Below are positions 45,490 to 58,069 of a DNA stretch of 64,000 bases, one piece after another. The notes under the pieces are model-generated. The model did not search any database, was not told the DNA's origin, and was given only the letters and a program-made list of their open reading frames with translations. The DNA comes from Cricetomys ansorgei (lineage: Eukaryota; Chordata; Mammalia; Rodentia; Nesomyidae). Positions within the stretch are counted from its first letter, which is position 1. Each line of letters opens with the position of its first letter. The DNA is taken from assembly GCA_026225945.1 (NCBI GenBank), contig JAMJFZ010002307.1, positions 9,735,501 to 9,799,500 of the forward strand, read 5' to 3'. Made by a program: the position numbers and the translations under genes.

Positions 45490-45600
45490 GAATGATAACA
45501 ACAACAACAGTTAGCATATGTTAAGTGCTTAGTGTATGCCAGGAATTGTTTCGGGTGTTTCAGATGAGTTGTGTCTCTTTCTTAAAGCAATGCTTAGAAA
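45490..45600 (+). repeat. MIR/L2-like fragment
   Basis: GTTAAGTGCTTAGTGTATGC followed by CAGGAATTGTTTCGGGTGTT resembles the MIR segment 'gagcacttactatgtgccaggcactg'. Confidence 0.45.
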
Positions 45601-45634
45601 TCATCATCATCATCATCACCACCATCATCACCAC

Positions 45635-45677
<43 letters not shown>

Positions 45678-45678
45678 T
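45601..45678. repeat. (CAT)n(CAC)n triplet array
   Basis: About 26 triplets of CAT with a few CAC, directly after a MIR-like fragment. Confidence 0.96.
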
Positions 45679-47649
45679 AATCAATGGCTAGGAAATGAAA
45701 AACAAGGAATTCAAATAGAAATCCAAACAATAATTTCACATTCTTACTACATGTTCAATACAAGAACATGTTTTGTGAGCAAAAGAGCCAAAAAAAAATC
45801 TTGCCCTCGCACAAATTAATTCTGAATAAATAGTAACTGTCAGATCAACAAGCATTATGTGAACGGAGTGCTATGGCAGAAAGAATGTGTTCTTAGCAGC
45901 AGTAAATTTAACAGTTGAACCGGAACTAATTAGGTAAAGAGTATGGTGCTAAGCATTCCAGATACAGCATATCCTGAGGACAGAGAATGAATACACCAAC
46001 CTTCTAGGAGCAGATAGGACCTTGCAAATCATGCTTAGGTGTCAGGGAGGGTCTCTGCTGGTGTTGATGCTCTGTGTGTGAGAAGACATAAGCAACCTTC
46101 TTTGAGAACAAAGGCCTGAGTAGTCGTGTGGAGAACAGATTGGAATAAGTAGGACCCAGAGATTTCATTAAGCCAAGGAAGCCTGCGGCCCAGGAAAGGA
46201 ATATTTTTATTCAAAGGAATACATAGGAGAATATTTCTCAAACATAGGTCTTTTTCTTTAATTCAAGCCAATGAAACTTATATTATAATGTTTCAAGTTT
46301 TTAAACTTGCCAAAGCGGTTTGTTTCTCCTTTCTGCCTCAAGGGACAAAGCTTATTTAGGTGGGCTTTCTGCCCATTCTCTAGAGATTCTAAGGAAACTG
46401 GACAGTTGGGTCGATGGTGTCGAGCAGTTGAGGCTATTTTTGTAAACAGATGATGATTTTTCCAAAGAGGTGATGAAAGACACCTTCAGTACTTGTCATG
46501 TGTAGATAACAAAAATACAAATAAAATTAAGACTGTAGGTGTTTTATTATTGTATTTGGTCATTAATGTATTTGAAATTATATTATCATAGACAAAAATG
46601 CCTAAGTGTATACTGTGCATTAGACTAGGACTTTGGGAACTTAAAAGTCACATAAGCATGGGAAGCTTACAAGGAGATCTGCGATTTCCAAACTTTCAAA
46701 ACACACTGAGAGTGATAGCACCTACCTTAATTTTCCGAGTTTTAAATTCATAGGCTATAGACATAAATCCTATGGATACAGGCAATTCACATATCTTTAT
46801 TTGATTTTATCTCTGTCTCGAACGCTCTTGTCCAAGCCCATGTGGCAAGATCCAGCGTCACCTAGGCTAAAGCTAGTCTAAACAAGACTTTCCAATAGTT
46901 GAGAGGTGCTTTCACTGTGGAAACGGGTGACTGAGTGGACAGGATAATTTGCCCGATAGTCCAGTGTGAAATCTTCTTAGCTAGGTATGGCTTTCGGCCA
47001 CCAGAGGAACACACATGTAAGGCTGAGAGGTTCGAGCCGTACAGGGAAGCACTAGTCAGATGCAAGTCACTGTTACCTACGTACTTGACATAGTGGGGAA
47101 GTAAACTCTCTGGCCTTCTGAAATCAAATCATGTTACTAGCTTCATGATCTCTATTAGCCTTGTACTGACCCTATGCCTTGTTTTCTACGCAGTTTTTCA
47201 TGTCAAGTTTATGTTTAGAACTATTAGCAAAAGGTAAATGGATAAGATGTACAGAAATTCTATGTTGAATAAAAGGTGGTGGCTAATTACGAGATATCAG
47301 CAGACTGGTGCATTTTCTTCATCCCAAAGATGCAAAAATTCAACAAGTAGCTCAAAGACCAATTTCCTTCTTTGAGAGATTTGAAACTGGTGAGAAATTC
47401 CTTCTTCCTGAGTAAATACAAAAACGTCAATACCTACATAAAAATTTGAGATGTTCTTGAACCCAAACCCCTACTAGTTCATATGCTTAGAAAAGAAAGG
47501 CCAGATAATAACTTTAAAAGACTAGACCATACATTCAAAATTCTGTTTTTTCTTGAGGCTTTAATGTTCAAAATAAAGATTCAAGGTTGGAAACAACCCT
47601 AATGAAACGGAAGTATGTAAATTACCTGAGAGATAATTCAAACTGACTT

Positions 47650-48555
47650 TTTTCTTCACTCATATACTAAATTTTGACACCCCTCCTCCAGTCCCTCAAC
47701 TTATCCCAGTTTCTCCCATCTCCCCTCTCCCTTAAATATACTCACTGCCCCACCTACCCACCCACTCCCCTCTCTCTCCCCAGAAAGAGCATTCCCTCCA
47801 GGATTAAGGCATGACAAGATGGAACAAGTCCAGGCACTAATCCCTATATTATGGGTGCACTAGGCAACCAGCAGGAGGAAAAGAGCCCTAGGATCAGGCA
47901 AAAGAGTCAGAGCTCCCCCTCCAACTCCAGCCTATAGGAGCTCTGCAAGAACACCAAGCCAGGCAACCACAAGACATATCTAGGGGACCCTACAATTTCT
48001 ATGTCTGCCACTTTAGGCTCCATGGGCTCTCAAAAGTGCTGGTCAGTTGACTCTGTGGGGCTTGCTCTCCTGATGTCCTCAATCCCTCTGGTCCCTGCAA
48101 TTCCTCCTCTCCCCTCTTCTGCATGGCTCCCTGAGCGCAGGCGTTGTATCCTAGATGTGTCAAGAGTATGGTTGCCTAACCTGAGCACTTACAATACCAA
48201 CAGACATGCTAACATGGAAGAGGAAAATCTTATGGTATCCCATCCATAAACAAAGAACTACAGGAAACTAAGGGATGCTGAGAGAAGGAGAATGAGTCTT
48301 CCCCAGGGATGAAGCCCCGTTTGTCATCCAATCCTAAGTGGTCATCCCTGAAATCATATCCATACAAAAATACTGGATGGACCGAGAATGTTGTATTTAT
48401 ATATTTATGCTACATATGCATATATGTAACAGTACCAATGAAAGAGAGCAAGGGGAGCCATGGGAGGTGTTAAAGGGAGGAATGGGGAGGGTGAATGATA
48501 GGATTATATTTTAATTTCCAAAACATAAAAATTTAAAATAAAAAGAATAAAAACA
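47650..48555 (+). mobile_element. LINE-1 (Lx-type) 3' UTR
   Basis: Contains GTGCTGGTCAGTTGACTCTG and GTGGGGCTTGCTCTCCTGAT (about 48035-48075), GAGAATGAGTCTTCCCCAGG near 48289 and the terminal GGAGGAATGGGGAGGGTGAA with an AAAATAAAAAG tail. Order and phrases match rodent L1 3' UTRs; no ORF2 coding is left. Confidence 0.75.
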
Positions 48556-48919
48556 GTCCACACCAAAAATAAATAAATAAAAGAATACTACAGATTACAA
48601 CATTGACCTTCAAAACCGAAGGTAAGCAGGCTTTCTTAGGCAAACAAAAGGTAAAGAAATTCATCACCTAGTTGCTCTGCCTTGGAAGATCACACAACAA
48701 AAACACACAAGGTACAAATCTTGCTGAGACTTGTAGACATGAAGACATAATATACAGAATACTCTAACATTCTAATGGCAGTGAATAAATCGCTTTTAGG
48801 TTCAGTATAAAAGACAAAATCATTAGAAGCTATTATAACTATAAAATGCATTAATAGCTACATAATATAAAAATACAAACTGTATAATCAATAACAAATC
48901 AGTGTGGAGGAAAGCAAAG

Positions 48920-49085
48920 GATTATTTGTTGAGGTACGGTCTCACTTTGTAGCCTATGCTGGCCTAGATCTCACTATGTAGCCCAGGGTGACCTCAAATT
49001 CATGTCGCCCTCTTATCTCTGCCTCCTGAGGTCTGAGATTACTGGTATGAGCCATCACACCAAGATAAAACTTCCTTATGTAAAT
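48920..49085 (-). repeat. B1-like SINE
   Basis: Plus strand TTGAGGTACGGTCTCACTTT, CACTATGTAGCCCAGGGTGA and GAGATTACTGGTATGAGCCA are the complement of a B1-like monomer. Confidence 0.75.
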
Positions 49086-49139
49086 AAAGACCTAGTTTAA
49101 ATGGATGTGGACTAAATGCCCATGGAGAGAAAGACTTAC

Positions 49140-49235
49140 TGAGCTAGGTATGGTAGCGAACACCCGTGGTCCACACACTTGGGAGGTGGAGGCCGGAGAG
49201 TGAAGAGTTCAAGGTCATGTTGAGAGATGAAGGAA
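49140..49235 (+). repeat. B1 5' fragment
   Basis: GAGCTAGGTATGGTAGCGAA and CACTTGGGAGGTGGAGGCCG resemble the B1 first half. Confidence 0.55.
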
Positions 49236-49747
49236 GAATTTTTCTCTTTAAGGATGAGTGATATCCCTACCCCAGTCTCTGTGCATGTATGTAACTTACA
49301 ACTTAGCCATTTATTCGTCAGCCGATGCCCAGGTTGCTCTCACGCCATGGCTGTCGTGAGTAATGTTGAAATTGAATGGGAGTTCGGTTACCTCTCTGAG
49401 TTACCGCTTTCGTTTCTCTGGGTATAGATTCAGAAGAGGGTGTTCTAAATCACACAGTGCTTCCATATTTTTGTCTTCCATACCTGTACTCATTGACATT
49501 CCTCCCCTAATGCTGCACATGGGTTCTACTTCTCCCACACCATTCAACATTGATGAGTACCTACTGTGTACAAAGTGGTGAACACAATTTTCTATTCCTA
49601 CCACCCTTTCCTGGTAATCAGTTCCTTTTGTAAGTAGGAAAGATGCTTTGGAGAAGACAAAACTGCACTGCTAGGTGCATTGTTTTGAATGAGATTTCAT
49701 AGGGCTTAATAATATAAAATTTTACTTCAAAAAGCATGCTATAATTG

Positions 49748-49835
49748 GGTGTGTTGTAATAGCTCAGTGGCAGAGTACTTGACCAGCATGTGTGAGGCCC
49801 TGAATTTGATCACTAGTACCACAAAAAAAAATATA
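49748..49835 (+). repeat. ID-type SINE
   Basis: GTTGTAATAGCTCAGTGGCA and GAGTACTTGACCAGCATGTG with an A-rich tail (AAAAAAAAATA). Confidence 0.8.
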
Positions 49836-49940
49836 ATTAGAAAATACACTGTAATCAAATTGCATTGGGTCTAATAAACAGGGAATGAACATATGTACTT
49901 AATATTTGATGTCTCAGTGTTTGTGTGATGCATGCATTTG

Positions 49941-49958
49941 TGTGTGCATGTGCATGCT

Positions 49959-49993
<35 letters not shown>

Positions 49994-50004
49994 ATGTGCA
50001 TGCT

Positions 50005-50037
<33 letters not shown>

Positions 50038-50049
50038 ATGTGCATGCTG

Positions 50050-50100
<51 letters not shown>
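49941..50100. repeat. Higher-order (TG)n array with GTGCATGTGCATGCTG units
   Basis: Three copies of GTGCATGTGCATGCTGG-type units, starting near 49946, 49991 and 50035, each followed by TG repeats of different length. Confidence 0.93.
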
Positions 50101-50101
<1 letters not shown>

Positions 50102-50560
50102 AGGCCAGAGGTTGAAGTTGGATGCCTTCCACAGTCACTTCACCTTATTTTTAAATTCTTATTATACCTTTTGTAACTCAGTGCATGTGTATGTGCACAT
50201 GAGTACCGAGTGTCTGGGCGGGGACAGGAGAGTTTGTTGGGTCTCCTTGAGATGGAGTTACAGGTGGCTGTACACTGTTCCATGCGGGTTCTGGGAAACA
50301 AACTCAGGTCCTCTTAGCCTCTGAGCCACCTCTCCAGCATTCCATCTTATTTTTTGAGACAAGATATCAGGCTAAACTTGGCATTTACCAGATGGCTAGA
50401 TTGGCTGGCCAGTGAACTCCAGGAACCCTCTTGCCTCTGCTCCTCTAATACTGGATGTACAGATTCAGGGTGACGCAGTTTCTTTTGTGAGTTCTGGAGT
50501 CTGATCTCAGGTTCTCACACTTGTGTGGCACTTTACTGACTGAACCATCTCCCAGTCCAC
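50100..50560 (-). repeat. B3 and B4-type SINE pair
   Basis: Plus strand has CTGAGCCACCTCTCCAGCAT near 50320, the complement of a B3 head, then GAGACAAGATATCAGGCTAA and ACTGAACCATCTCCCAGTCC near 50540, the complement of a B4 element. Both are in minus orientation. Confidence 0.75.
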
Positions 50561-50954
50561 ATTTCAATATTTTATAAGCTAAAGGAACAAAGCACGCAGC
50601 ACGTATTTCTAAGCAGCTCTTTATTGTTGTACCATGGCTGCCAATTTGTTCCTCTGTTGTCATAGTCACAGTAAGTAAAAACCACTTGAAAATTTTGAAA
50701 ACTGAAATCACCGTATCTCCATGACAAGGGGGCGATTTCCACTTATTTCTGGTAGGCAACCCGATTACAATTATACATCAAATTAAAATACACATTTTCC
50801 TATAAGACAGACCTGAAATTCATGATTATTCTCAGAAAGGACAATCCTTTTGCAATGAACCTGACATAAGATTTGGAACCATTCATTCTCTGGGGAATAA
50901 TATTGCTAGTTTCAAATGAACCAGAATTCTACAAACTTATTATTTTCCCTTAGA

Positions 50955-51255
50955 TGTGAAGTCATGTCTATGGGGGACTGTCTTGATTTTGATTGACATA
51001 GGTGAATTCAGCCTACTGTGGGTGGCATCATTCTTTGGTTGGGAGGGTTCCTAGGCTATATAAGAGCATAGCAGTCAGACAGAAAGCACATCCCTTCTCT
51101 CTGCTTTTGATGTGATATAACAAGCTGCTGGGGTTCCTACTATAAATTCCTGGAAAAGTAATGCTGTAGCCTGGAATTGTAAGCTGAAATGGACCCTCCC
51201 TCCCCTAAACCAACGTGATCAGGATAGTTTATCACAGTGTAGAAATGAAAGCAGA
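50955..51255 (+). mobile_element. MaLR-type LTR
   Basis: GGACTGTCTTGATTTTGATT, GTTCCTAGGCTATATAAGAG, GGAATTGTAAGCTGAAATGG and TTTATCACAGTGTAGAAATG follow the order of rodent MaLR LTRs. Confidence 0.6.
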
Positions 51256-51406
51256 ACAGAGGCATAGATCTGGGGTGCACCTGGAAGTCCGCTTTGGGAA
51301 GCTTCTTCAGACTTGCACAGGAATTCACTAGTTGTCATTAAGTTCAGTCCTTCTGTAGACATGGAATGTGTTTCCTCATTCCCATTCTGAGTTTCTGTCA
51401 GTTTGC

Positions 51407-51427
51407 GGGGGGAGGGGGGGAGGGGGG
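51407..51427 (+). repeat. G-rich tract, G6-A-G7-A-G6
   Basis: Three long G runs separated by single A, able in principle to fold into a G-quadruplex on the plus strand. Confidence 0.9.
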
Positions 51428-52384
51428 CAGTCTCACTTTCATTTGGTGAGATCAGCAAAGGGTTAACAGTGAGCTGCATTTAAACCCAAAGTAGCAGATC
51501 CCTGCTGAGTTGGTATCTCCTTTTTGTCACCCAAGTTGTGTCTTTTTATTCTCTGCAAATGGGCTAGAATTGAGCAATAAGAACCCACTGTATCTGTTCT
51601 CCTAGATTTACTTAAGTGCAATTTGAGAGTGCTCTCTTACGACATCGCACTTCCAGGTCTTTCTCCTTTGTAACTCATACACCAAGACAAAATCAAGGCC
51701 TTTTGTTTGTTTCTTGGTTTCACTTGTCATACCAGGTATGTGGTGAAGGCTTATGAGCAGCCCACAGGCCAGTGCTCTAACTAGATGCCTGTTCTCTCAG
51801 GCAGCGGGCTGAAGCTTGGTGACTCATGTGCTGGCAAGAGGCATCAGTGGGCAAAATACAAAGGAGTCACGGCAAGGTGGGTGTACTGACAGTGTGCCAA
51901 CAGGCAGGACAGGGAGGTCAGATGATGTGTGGTAATTATCGCAAGCATTGTAACATGGGCTTTTAGCAGGTACCACTTGCTTGGTTTTTTTTTTTTTTTT
52001 TTCACTTGATGTAACATTTGGTTTGCTCCAAGCTGAGAATAGCGTGTTCCTCCCACACTCCCTGAGCACAACGGGATGGGTCTCAGTGTTCTTCAGGGTA
52101 CCTTTTGTTGCCTTCCTCTCAGGGCCTGAGTTAGTTAGGAAGGACTAGAATGACCCTCCTGTTACTGCCTCTGACATAGGACTTGCTGCCCTGTTTACAT
52201 TGTGAGGACTTCTTTGTCCCTGGACACTTTGATGGGCAGGAAGAAACTAAAATATTTTGAAAGACATCTAATTTTGCTTCTTCTGATAACTTCCCATACT
52301 GAGAATACTGTTACAGAAATGTCGGGATATTAATTAGTAAAGTTTTACTCTCACATCATATTTTTAAAATATAGAAGGGCTAGA

Positions 52385-52665
52385 TATGGAAGCACGAAGA
52401 CTCACATTTAATTCCCAACACCCATGCAAGGAGAAGCAGCATGCATCTGCAGCTCTAGCACTGGGAGGTAAAGACTAGAGGACCCCAGAGGTTTGCTGGA
52501 CAGAGGGTCTCGCCTAGCTAAAGGTGGGAGAACCAGGTTCAATGAGAGACTCTGCCTCAAAAAATAAGACAGAAATTGATAGAGAAAGATGAAGGTTGTT
52601 AGCCTTTTGGCACCACATAGGCACCCACAAGTGTGTGCATCCCTACATTTGTGCATATGCTTGTA
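52385..52665 (+). repeat. B4-type SINE
   Basis: TAATTCCCAACACCCATGCA, CTGCAGCTCTAGCACTGGGA and GAGACTCTGCCTCAAAAAAT follow the B4 plus-strand order. Confidence 0.75.
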
Positions 52666-53599
52666 CACCCCCCCCACACTAATAAAAACAAAACAAAATA
52701 CAAATACCAACAATCGACAAAAAAGATTTAGGACTATTTATTTCTTTTCAAACTGAAGCACTGTAGAATAATATAACAGGAATCATCCTTTTCCTGGCCA
52801 CTTCTCTAAATGGGCCAGTACCTTTTAAATAAGGGCTTCCTCTTAGTATGCTACAAATCATACTTTAGAATAGCAGTTTCAAGAGGGCTTTCCCCATCAG
52901 CTGTAAGTTCATCTAATTTGGATCTGACTAACATGTTCCTTTCAAGATGTTTCTGCCCCCAGTTCTGATATGTGTCAGAGTCTTTCTGCAGACATTCCCG
53001 AAGCCTGATTTTCAGAATTAAGGGTTAATTTATAGGCGACAATTTATAGAAACAAGTTTACTCCAGTCTACACCGGTTAATTGCTGAAATATTTCTTTTT
53101 CTAACGGAGATAACAAAATATAATTATGATTTTTCTATGATGAGCACACACAGACTGTTACTTCCAATGTAGGTCACAAATCTTGTCTAAATAGAATTAG
53201 TTTTAATCTTAGGCTAGTTCTTATGAATTTGATTGTATTCAACCGAAAAAACATCTTAAAAAACAAGCAGTTTGAAAATAACCAAGAATTTTGCTTCTTC
53301 TCCTTTCTTAAATTAATGCTTCTTGGTGAGTATGCTGTGCCATGTTCCAAGACCATTTGCTTTATTGTAGAGACACCAATTCAGTCATCCAAGCATTGTG
53401 GATATGCTCATACTTCCTGGGTTGAAATACACACATAAATAAATAAATACCAGCTAAAACATTGATCCATCTCATAACCTCATGCATTCTAAAACCTAAT
53501 GCTTTCTCAATTAATGTTTGGATAAGAATACATATCAATATGTATTCTCTGCTTATATCTATTTTACATGACTGTTAAATTCTACTTTGGGGGAACTTG

Positions 53600-54290
53600 G
53601 AGATTTATGGTGCATGCTAGTTACAGAGGCTGTACTGAGGTGAGCAGTCTATTTTTCTCGGTTATCATCTGTTACTTTGTGCTTCTGTGAGTGGATATCA
53701 TAGACATTCAATTTGCTCATGGTTCTGGGAGCTAGAGAGCCCATGATTGAGTAGGAGTATTGTTGAGGGCCTTCTTGCTCCATCATAACATGACAAAAAG
53801 TTAAGCATACAGCACAGAGCCCATTTGAATGTAGGACTCCATTCATCCTTTTCTCATCCTATCCTTTTAATAATGACATTAACCCACTCCTAAGGACTGA
53901 GCCCCTGTGATCTAATCACCTCTTTATACAGTCACAACGAGAGTCTTATTTCAACATGAATTTTGGCGGGGGCCTTTAAGCCATCGTCCAAGTTTGAAAG
54001 CAATGCCAGTTTGAAAACTGTCTATTGACCTTCACCTGTCATAGCTCATTCCAGCTGCTATAGCAAAATGCCAACAAATGAGTGACTTATGAAGAGAATT
54101 TTACTCTGTATGGTTAATAAGGCTGAAAGTCAAAGATTGAGATCCGAGCATAGCAGTCATTGGTTGGGTCATAACAGATACTGGCTGAGCCATTATCTGG
54201 GTGGTCTAATGTTTGCAAGGACACAACAACTAAAATTTGGAGCTCTGTGAACGAAGATTGGGAGAATAATCATAATCGATCCCAAGTAAC
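53600..54290. repeat. Ancient MaLR/MST-like LTR fragments
   Basis: The part 53640-54000 contains ATGACATTAACCCACTCCTA, TCTAATCACCTCTTTATACA and TTCAACATGAATTTTGGCGG. The part 54030-54290 starts TTCCAGCTGCTATAGCAAAA. Both resemble segments of one old MaLR-type LTR family, suggesting two copies or a broken one. Confidence 0.5.
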
Positions 54291-54799
54291 CACAGATGAT
54301 CTGCTATCCGTGGCACCGTACATTCTTTTTTACTGGTATGTGACTGCTCCCCGCCTCCACCTCACCTTTGAACACTCTTTAAACCAATATCAGATGTTCT
54401 GAACCTAGAAGGGGGAAACAGTAGTCATATAGAAGTGAAACAAATGACAAAAGAAAAAAAAATTTTATACAAAGGCCTTACTTTGAGAGATGGGGAAGAA
54501 GAGACATGGTTGCTAGTTCGTTTCCTAAGCAACTGCACACAACCTTGTTGAAAACGCCAGAGGAACAACAGATTTATATTCCTTGCCACGCAAACAGCAG
54601 CATCCGTGTTGACGTTAATAAATACAATCTTCTTGAAAGGTTGACAAAATGTTAACCACGCAGATTTCATGAATGATGTGTCATGTCAGCCCAACTACAC
54701 AAACATTTTACAGCGTTGCTTTGCCTTCATTTTCAAAAGAGATGAAAACTGAGTTTAAACTGTACCAAATATTATTAAATCATGGCTCTTTCATTAGTT

Positions 54800-55145
54800 A
54801 AGTTTTTTCTGTGACAATTTCATACATGTATTTAGTAGATTCTGGGGGCTCTCACCTCTACCCTCTCTGCTCTGCCTCCCATCTCTTGTCAGCCCTCATC
54901 TCTACAGGTCCCCTTGCTATATTCATGTTCTTTTGTTTTCTCACTCACTGAATTCAACAATAGATTTTTGAGTGATCAGGGGCATGAAGCTATCGATTGG
55001 ATCCTAGTGGGCTCATTAATGGGCTCACAACTGAAAAATAATACTCTTGTCCGACTGGCAAACAAGTTTATAACTTTGTCCCTCTCCTGCTCACATTTTA
55101 TGAATACATGGGGTATTCCACATTGCGGGGGAGAAACTTAGCTGA
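54800..55145 (-). mobile_element. LINE-1 3' UTR, diverged
   Basis: Read on the minus strand: GAGCCCACTAGGATCCAATC, GATAGCTTCATGCCCCTGAT and ending CATGTATGAAATTGTCACAG. This order matches rodent L1 3' UTRs. Confidence 0.6.
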
Positions 55146-56119
55146 GTTGATCCTCTCCAACTACAGCAAGTGAGTCAGATGGAAATGAGCATAGCCTCTT
55201 CAGATGCAGCTTGAGAGCACACAGGTAAGGACCAGAGACCACAACACAACGTCTTACATTTACCTGTGTGTGTGATTCTTGCAACCTAAAATGAACAATG
55301 TTTATGGACACGTTATAATTTACTTAATCAAACTCCTCTTGTGTTTACTGTTTGCTTTGCATTCTCAGTGCTACAGCCAGGATACTCAGAACCACTCCAC
55401 AACCAAGTCTCTGCCTGAACTATACACCTCACCTAAATTTCAACAACTCAAGGATGTTCCCTTAATTGAAGTTTTAGTTGTTGTTTGGAAAGATTAGTGG
55501 GATTTGGTCAGTTTGGCAGAGCTCCAAATATTAATGGATGGCTAAGTAGAGTTTTGTCTTTTAAAAGGGTAACAGCGTCTTTAAAAATCAAGAAAATTTT
55601 CTTTATTTATAAAGGAAACACTTTTTTATGTCATCTGTGAACAGGGCTTGATGCTCAGGTGAATTTCCAGACCATGGTAAAGACAGTACATCGTGTTCTC
55701 TTCCGAGAAGCACCACCTTTACTGCCAGATGGCTCAGTCGAAGGGTGTAAAGCCCTTACAAGGCCTCCAACTCCTGATGCTTTCTGACAAGGGAGAAATG
55801 CACCAAAGTGAATCCAGTTTGAGCTGCTGGAGGGTGAACAGAGAAGTGCAAGTGTTTGAAATTTGGTGTGGAAGTAAACTGCATACTTGAAATAAGGATA
55901 TTTCATGATGATCTGTGGTCACTTTTGAATAATAAATACTTAAAACTACCACAAGCAATATACAGACGTGAGGAGATTTGGGAGAATTTGGAGTAGAAAT
56001 ACAAGAAATAGTTCTGGGAAGGACAATTTGATCATTTACATGTGCGCAAATTCAGAGCACACTGAAGTAAAGGGGCCCTGGGTGCAGGTGTCACTGTAGA
56101 GAGGGAGCAAGAGATATAA

Positions 56120-56340
56120 GTATTCACACGGGCAAGAGGCCTGGCATACAGATGTTCACTCAGACAAGGGAACTGAGCTACAGGTGCTCACACAGGCAAG
56201 GGAACTGAGCTACAGGCGCTCACACAGGCAAGGGAACTGAGCTACAGGTGCTCACACAGGCAAGGGAACTGAGCTACAGGTGTTTACACAGATAAGGAGA
56301 TACAGATGTTCACACAGGCAAGAAGCCTGCCATATAGCAA
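56120..56340. repeat. 32-bp minisatellite
   Basis: Units containing AAGGGAACTGAGCTACAGG repeat with an exact 32-base period (unit landmarks at 56165, 56197, 56229 and 56261). Four well-conserved copies are flanked by more degraded copies on both sides (CAAGAGGCCTGG..., GATAAGGAGATAC..., CAAGAAGCCTGCC...). Confidence 0.95.
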
Positions 56341-58069
56341 ATGATACAGAAGTAGGTCTTCATTACAGGTCTCACCACAGAATTCAGAAGCTGTACTGTC
56401 ACCTCAAGAGTAAATATGTGTCCACCGACAGGATAATGTGTTGAAGAATTTTGAAGGTTATCTCTAGGTAAAGACAGAATTAAAAGAAAAAATTAAATAT
56501 GGGTAGTAGACAGCCGTTGGCATTAATCCATAAGTTTTTGGTTAAAATTGCAGAACGTTTCATAACATTTTTCATGTCTGTGTGCTTCCAATTCAGCTAT
56601 GTAAAACCAGTACACCCTGGGAACCTACCTGTTTCTACGTCCCCAGTACTGGATTACAAAAGCATATGACCATGCCTGGCTTTTTTTTTTGTAATGTGGA
56701 TTCTGGTATTGAAAAATCGCAGTATCTAACAAACTGCAACCAGGAATCAGTTTTAAAAATTTACAAATGGAAACCATGATAATTAAATTTTGTTTTTGTG
56801 AAAAGTGCTAATAATTAAATTAATGTGGCAGAGGCTAACTCTAAAAATAGAAGTCCTAAAAGACAATAATGTATGCATTGGGTAGAAACATCCTGCGGAC
56901 AGGGAATGGATTTAGTCTACACAATATCCACCTTCCACAAAACAAGAATAAAAAGATAGGTGGGGGAAGCACCTTGCCTTTCATCCTATCACATGAACAT
57001 ATAAGACTAAGACATAGCAATAGAATGAAGATAGTTTGATTTGAGGATAATGGAGGCATGGTAGAGAAGTAACTAGAGAACATTCCTCTGAGCAGAAAAG
57101 GAACTTAGCTCAGAAGAGCCCACTACTTGCCACACAGTAACAACGGTAACAGCCCTGCCAGGCACATCAGATGGCAGGGCCATCATTTTTATTAGTCATT
57201 TCTTGGGAATTACATTGAACTGGGAGTCTGATATTTTATCTGGTAAGCCTAAACCAAATGTAACCACTGTCTAATGAAATTAATATGAAGCCTTTGAGCT
57301 TCAAGGATGAAATCAACTTTTAAACCCAACAAGGAAGGGAGTAGAGGAGGCTAAGGAGATGTCAGAGTGAGGAGGTCAGATGAGCAGTCAGCTTCTCTCT
57401 GAAACACGGGGCTTTGTGTTTCCACAGAGGCTAGGAAGTTTTGAGATGAAAGAACTGAGACTCTGAAGATCTGTATATCAGAGCCAAAAGGTCATTAAAT
57501 ATAGGGATAAAATAATTACTTCAGCCACAAAATCCAAACTCCTAAGAATAGTCTCAATGATGAAGCACAGGAAGGATTTCAATTAAAACCCAAGACCAGA
57601 AAATGAAAAGTATCTCCATTTTAGGTACAGATATGTGGAAATGAGACAATATAATTGAAAAGTATAAACATTGCAATGGAAGAGATAAAGCTAGCAATTT
57701 TCATGGGTGTTAGTATATAAGAAAAATCCACGGTCACTAATTAAAAGCCACTATTTAATGCAGTGGTTTTATACCGGGACACGAAAACATTAATAGTTTT
57801 GCCATATAGCAACAGGATCCAATTAGAAATTGTAATGGGATTTGAGATCTCATTAAATGTGGAAAAACAATGATAGAATACTCTGGAATATGCTTAGCAA
57901 ATAAAGTGTAAGTTGCTAATACATTTAGAAAGAAAACTGCAAGAAACGGAGCAGAGAACAAAAAATGCCTTAACACACAGAGCACACAACGGTGTGAAAA
58001 GACAATCGCTTTAATAATTTTAGCTTCGCTTAAGTCAGTTCATGGACAGACTGCAGCCTAAGTCACCAC

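Noticed and set aside
45601..45678. Possible CRISPR-like or direct-repeat array
   Set aside because: It is a plain CAT/CAC triplet array without spacers; CRISPR arrays do not occur in mammalian genomes.
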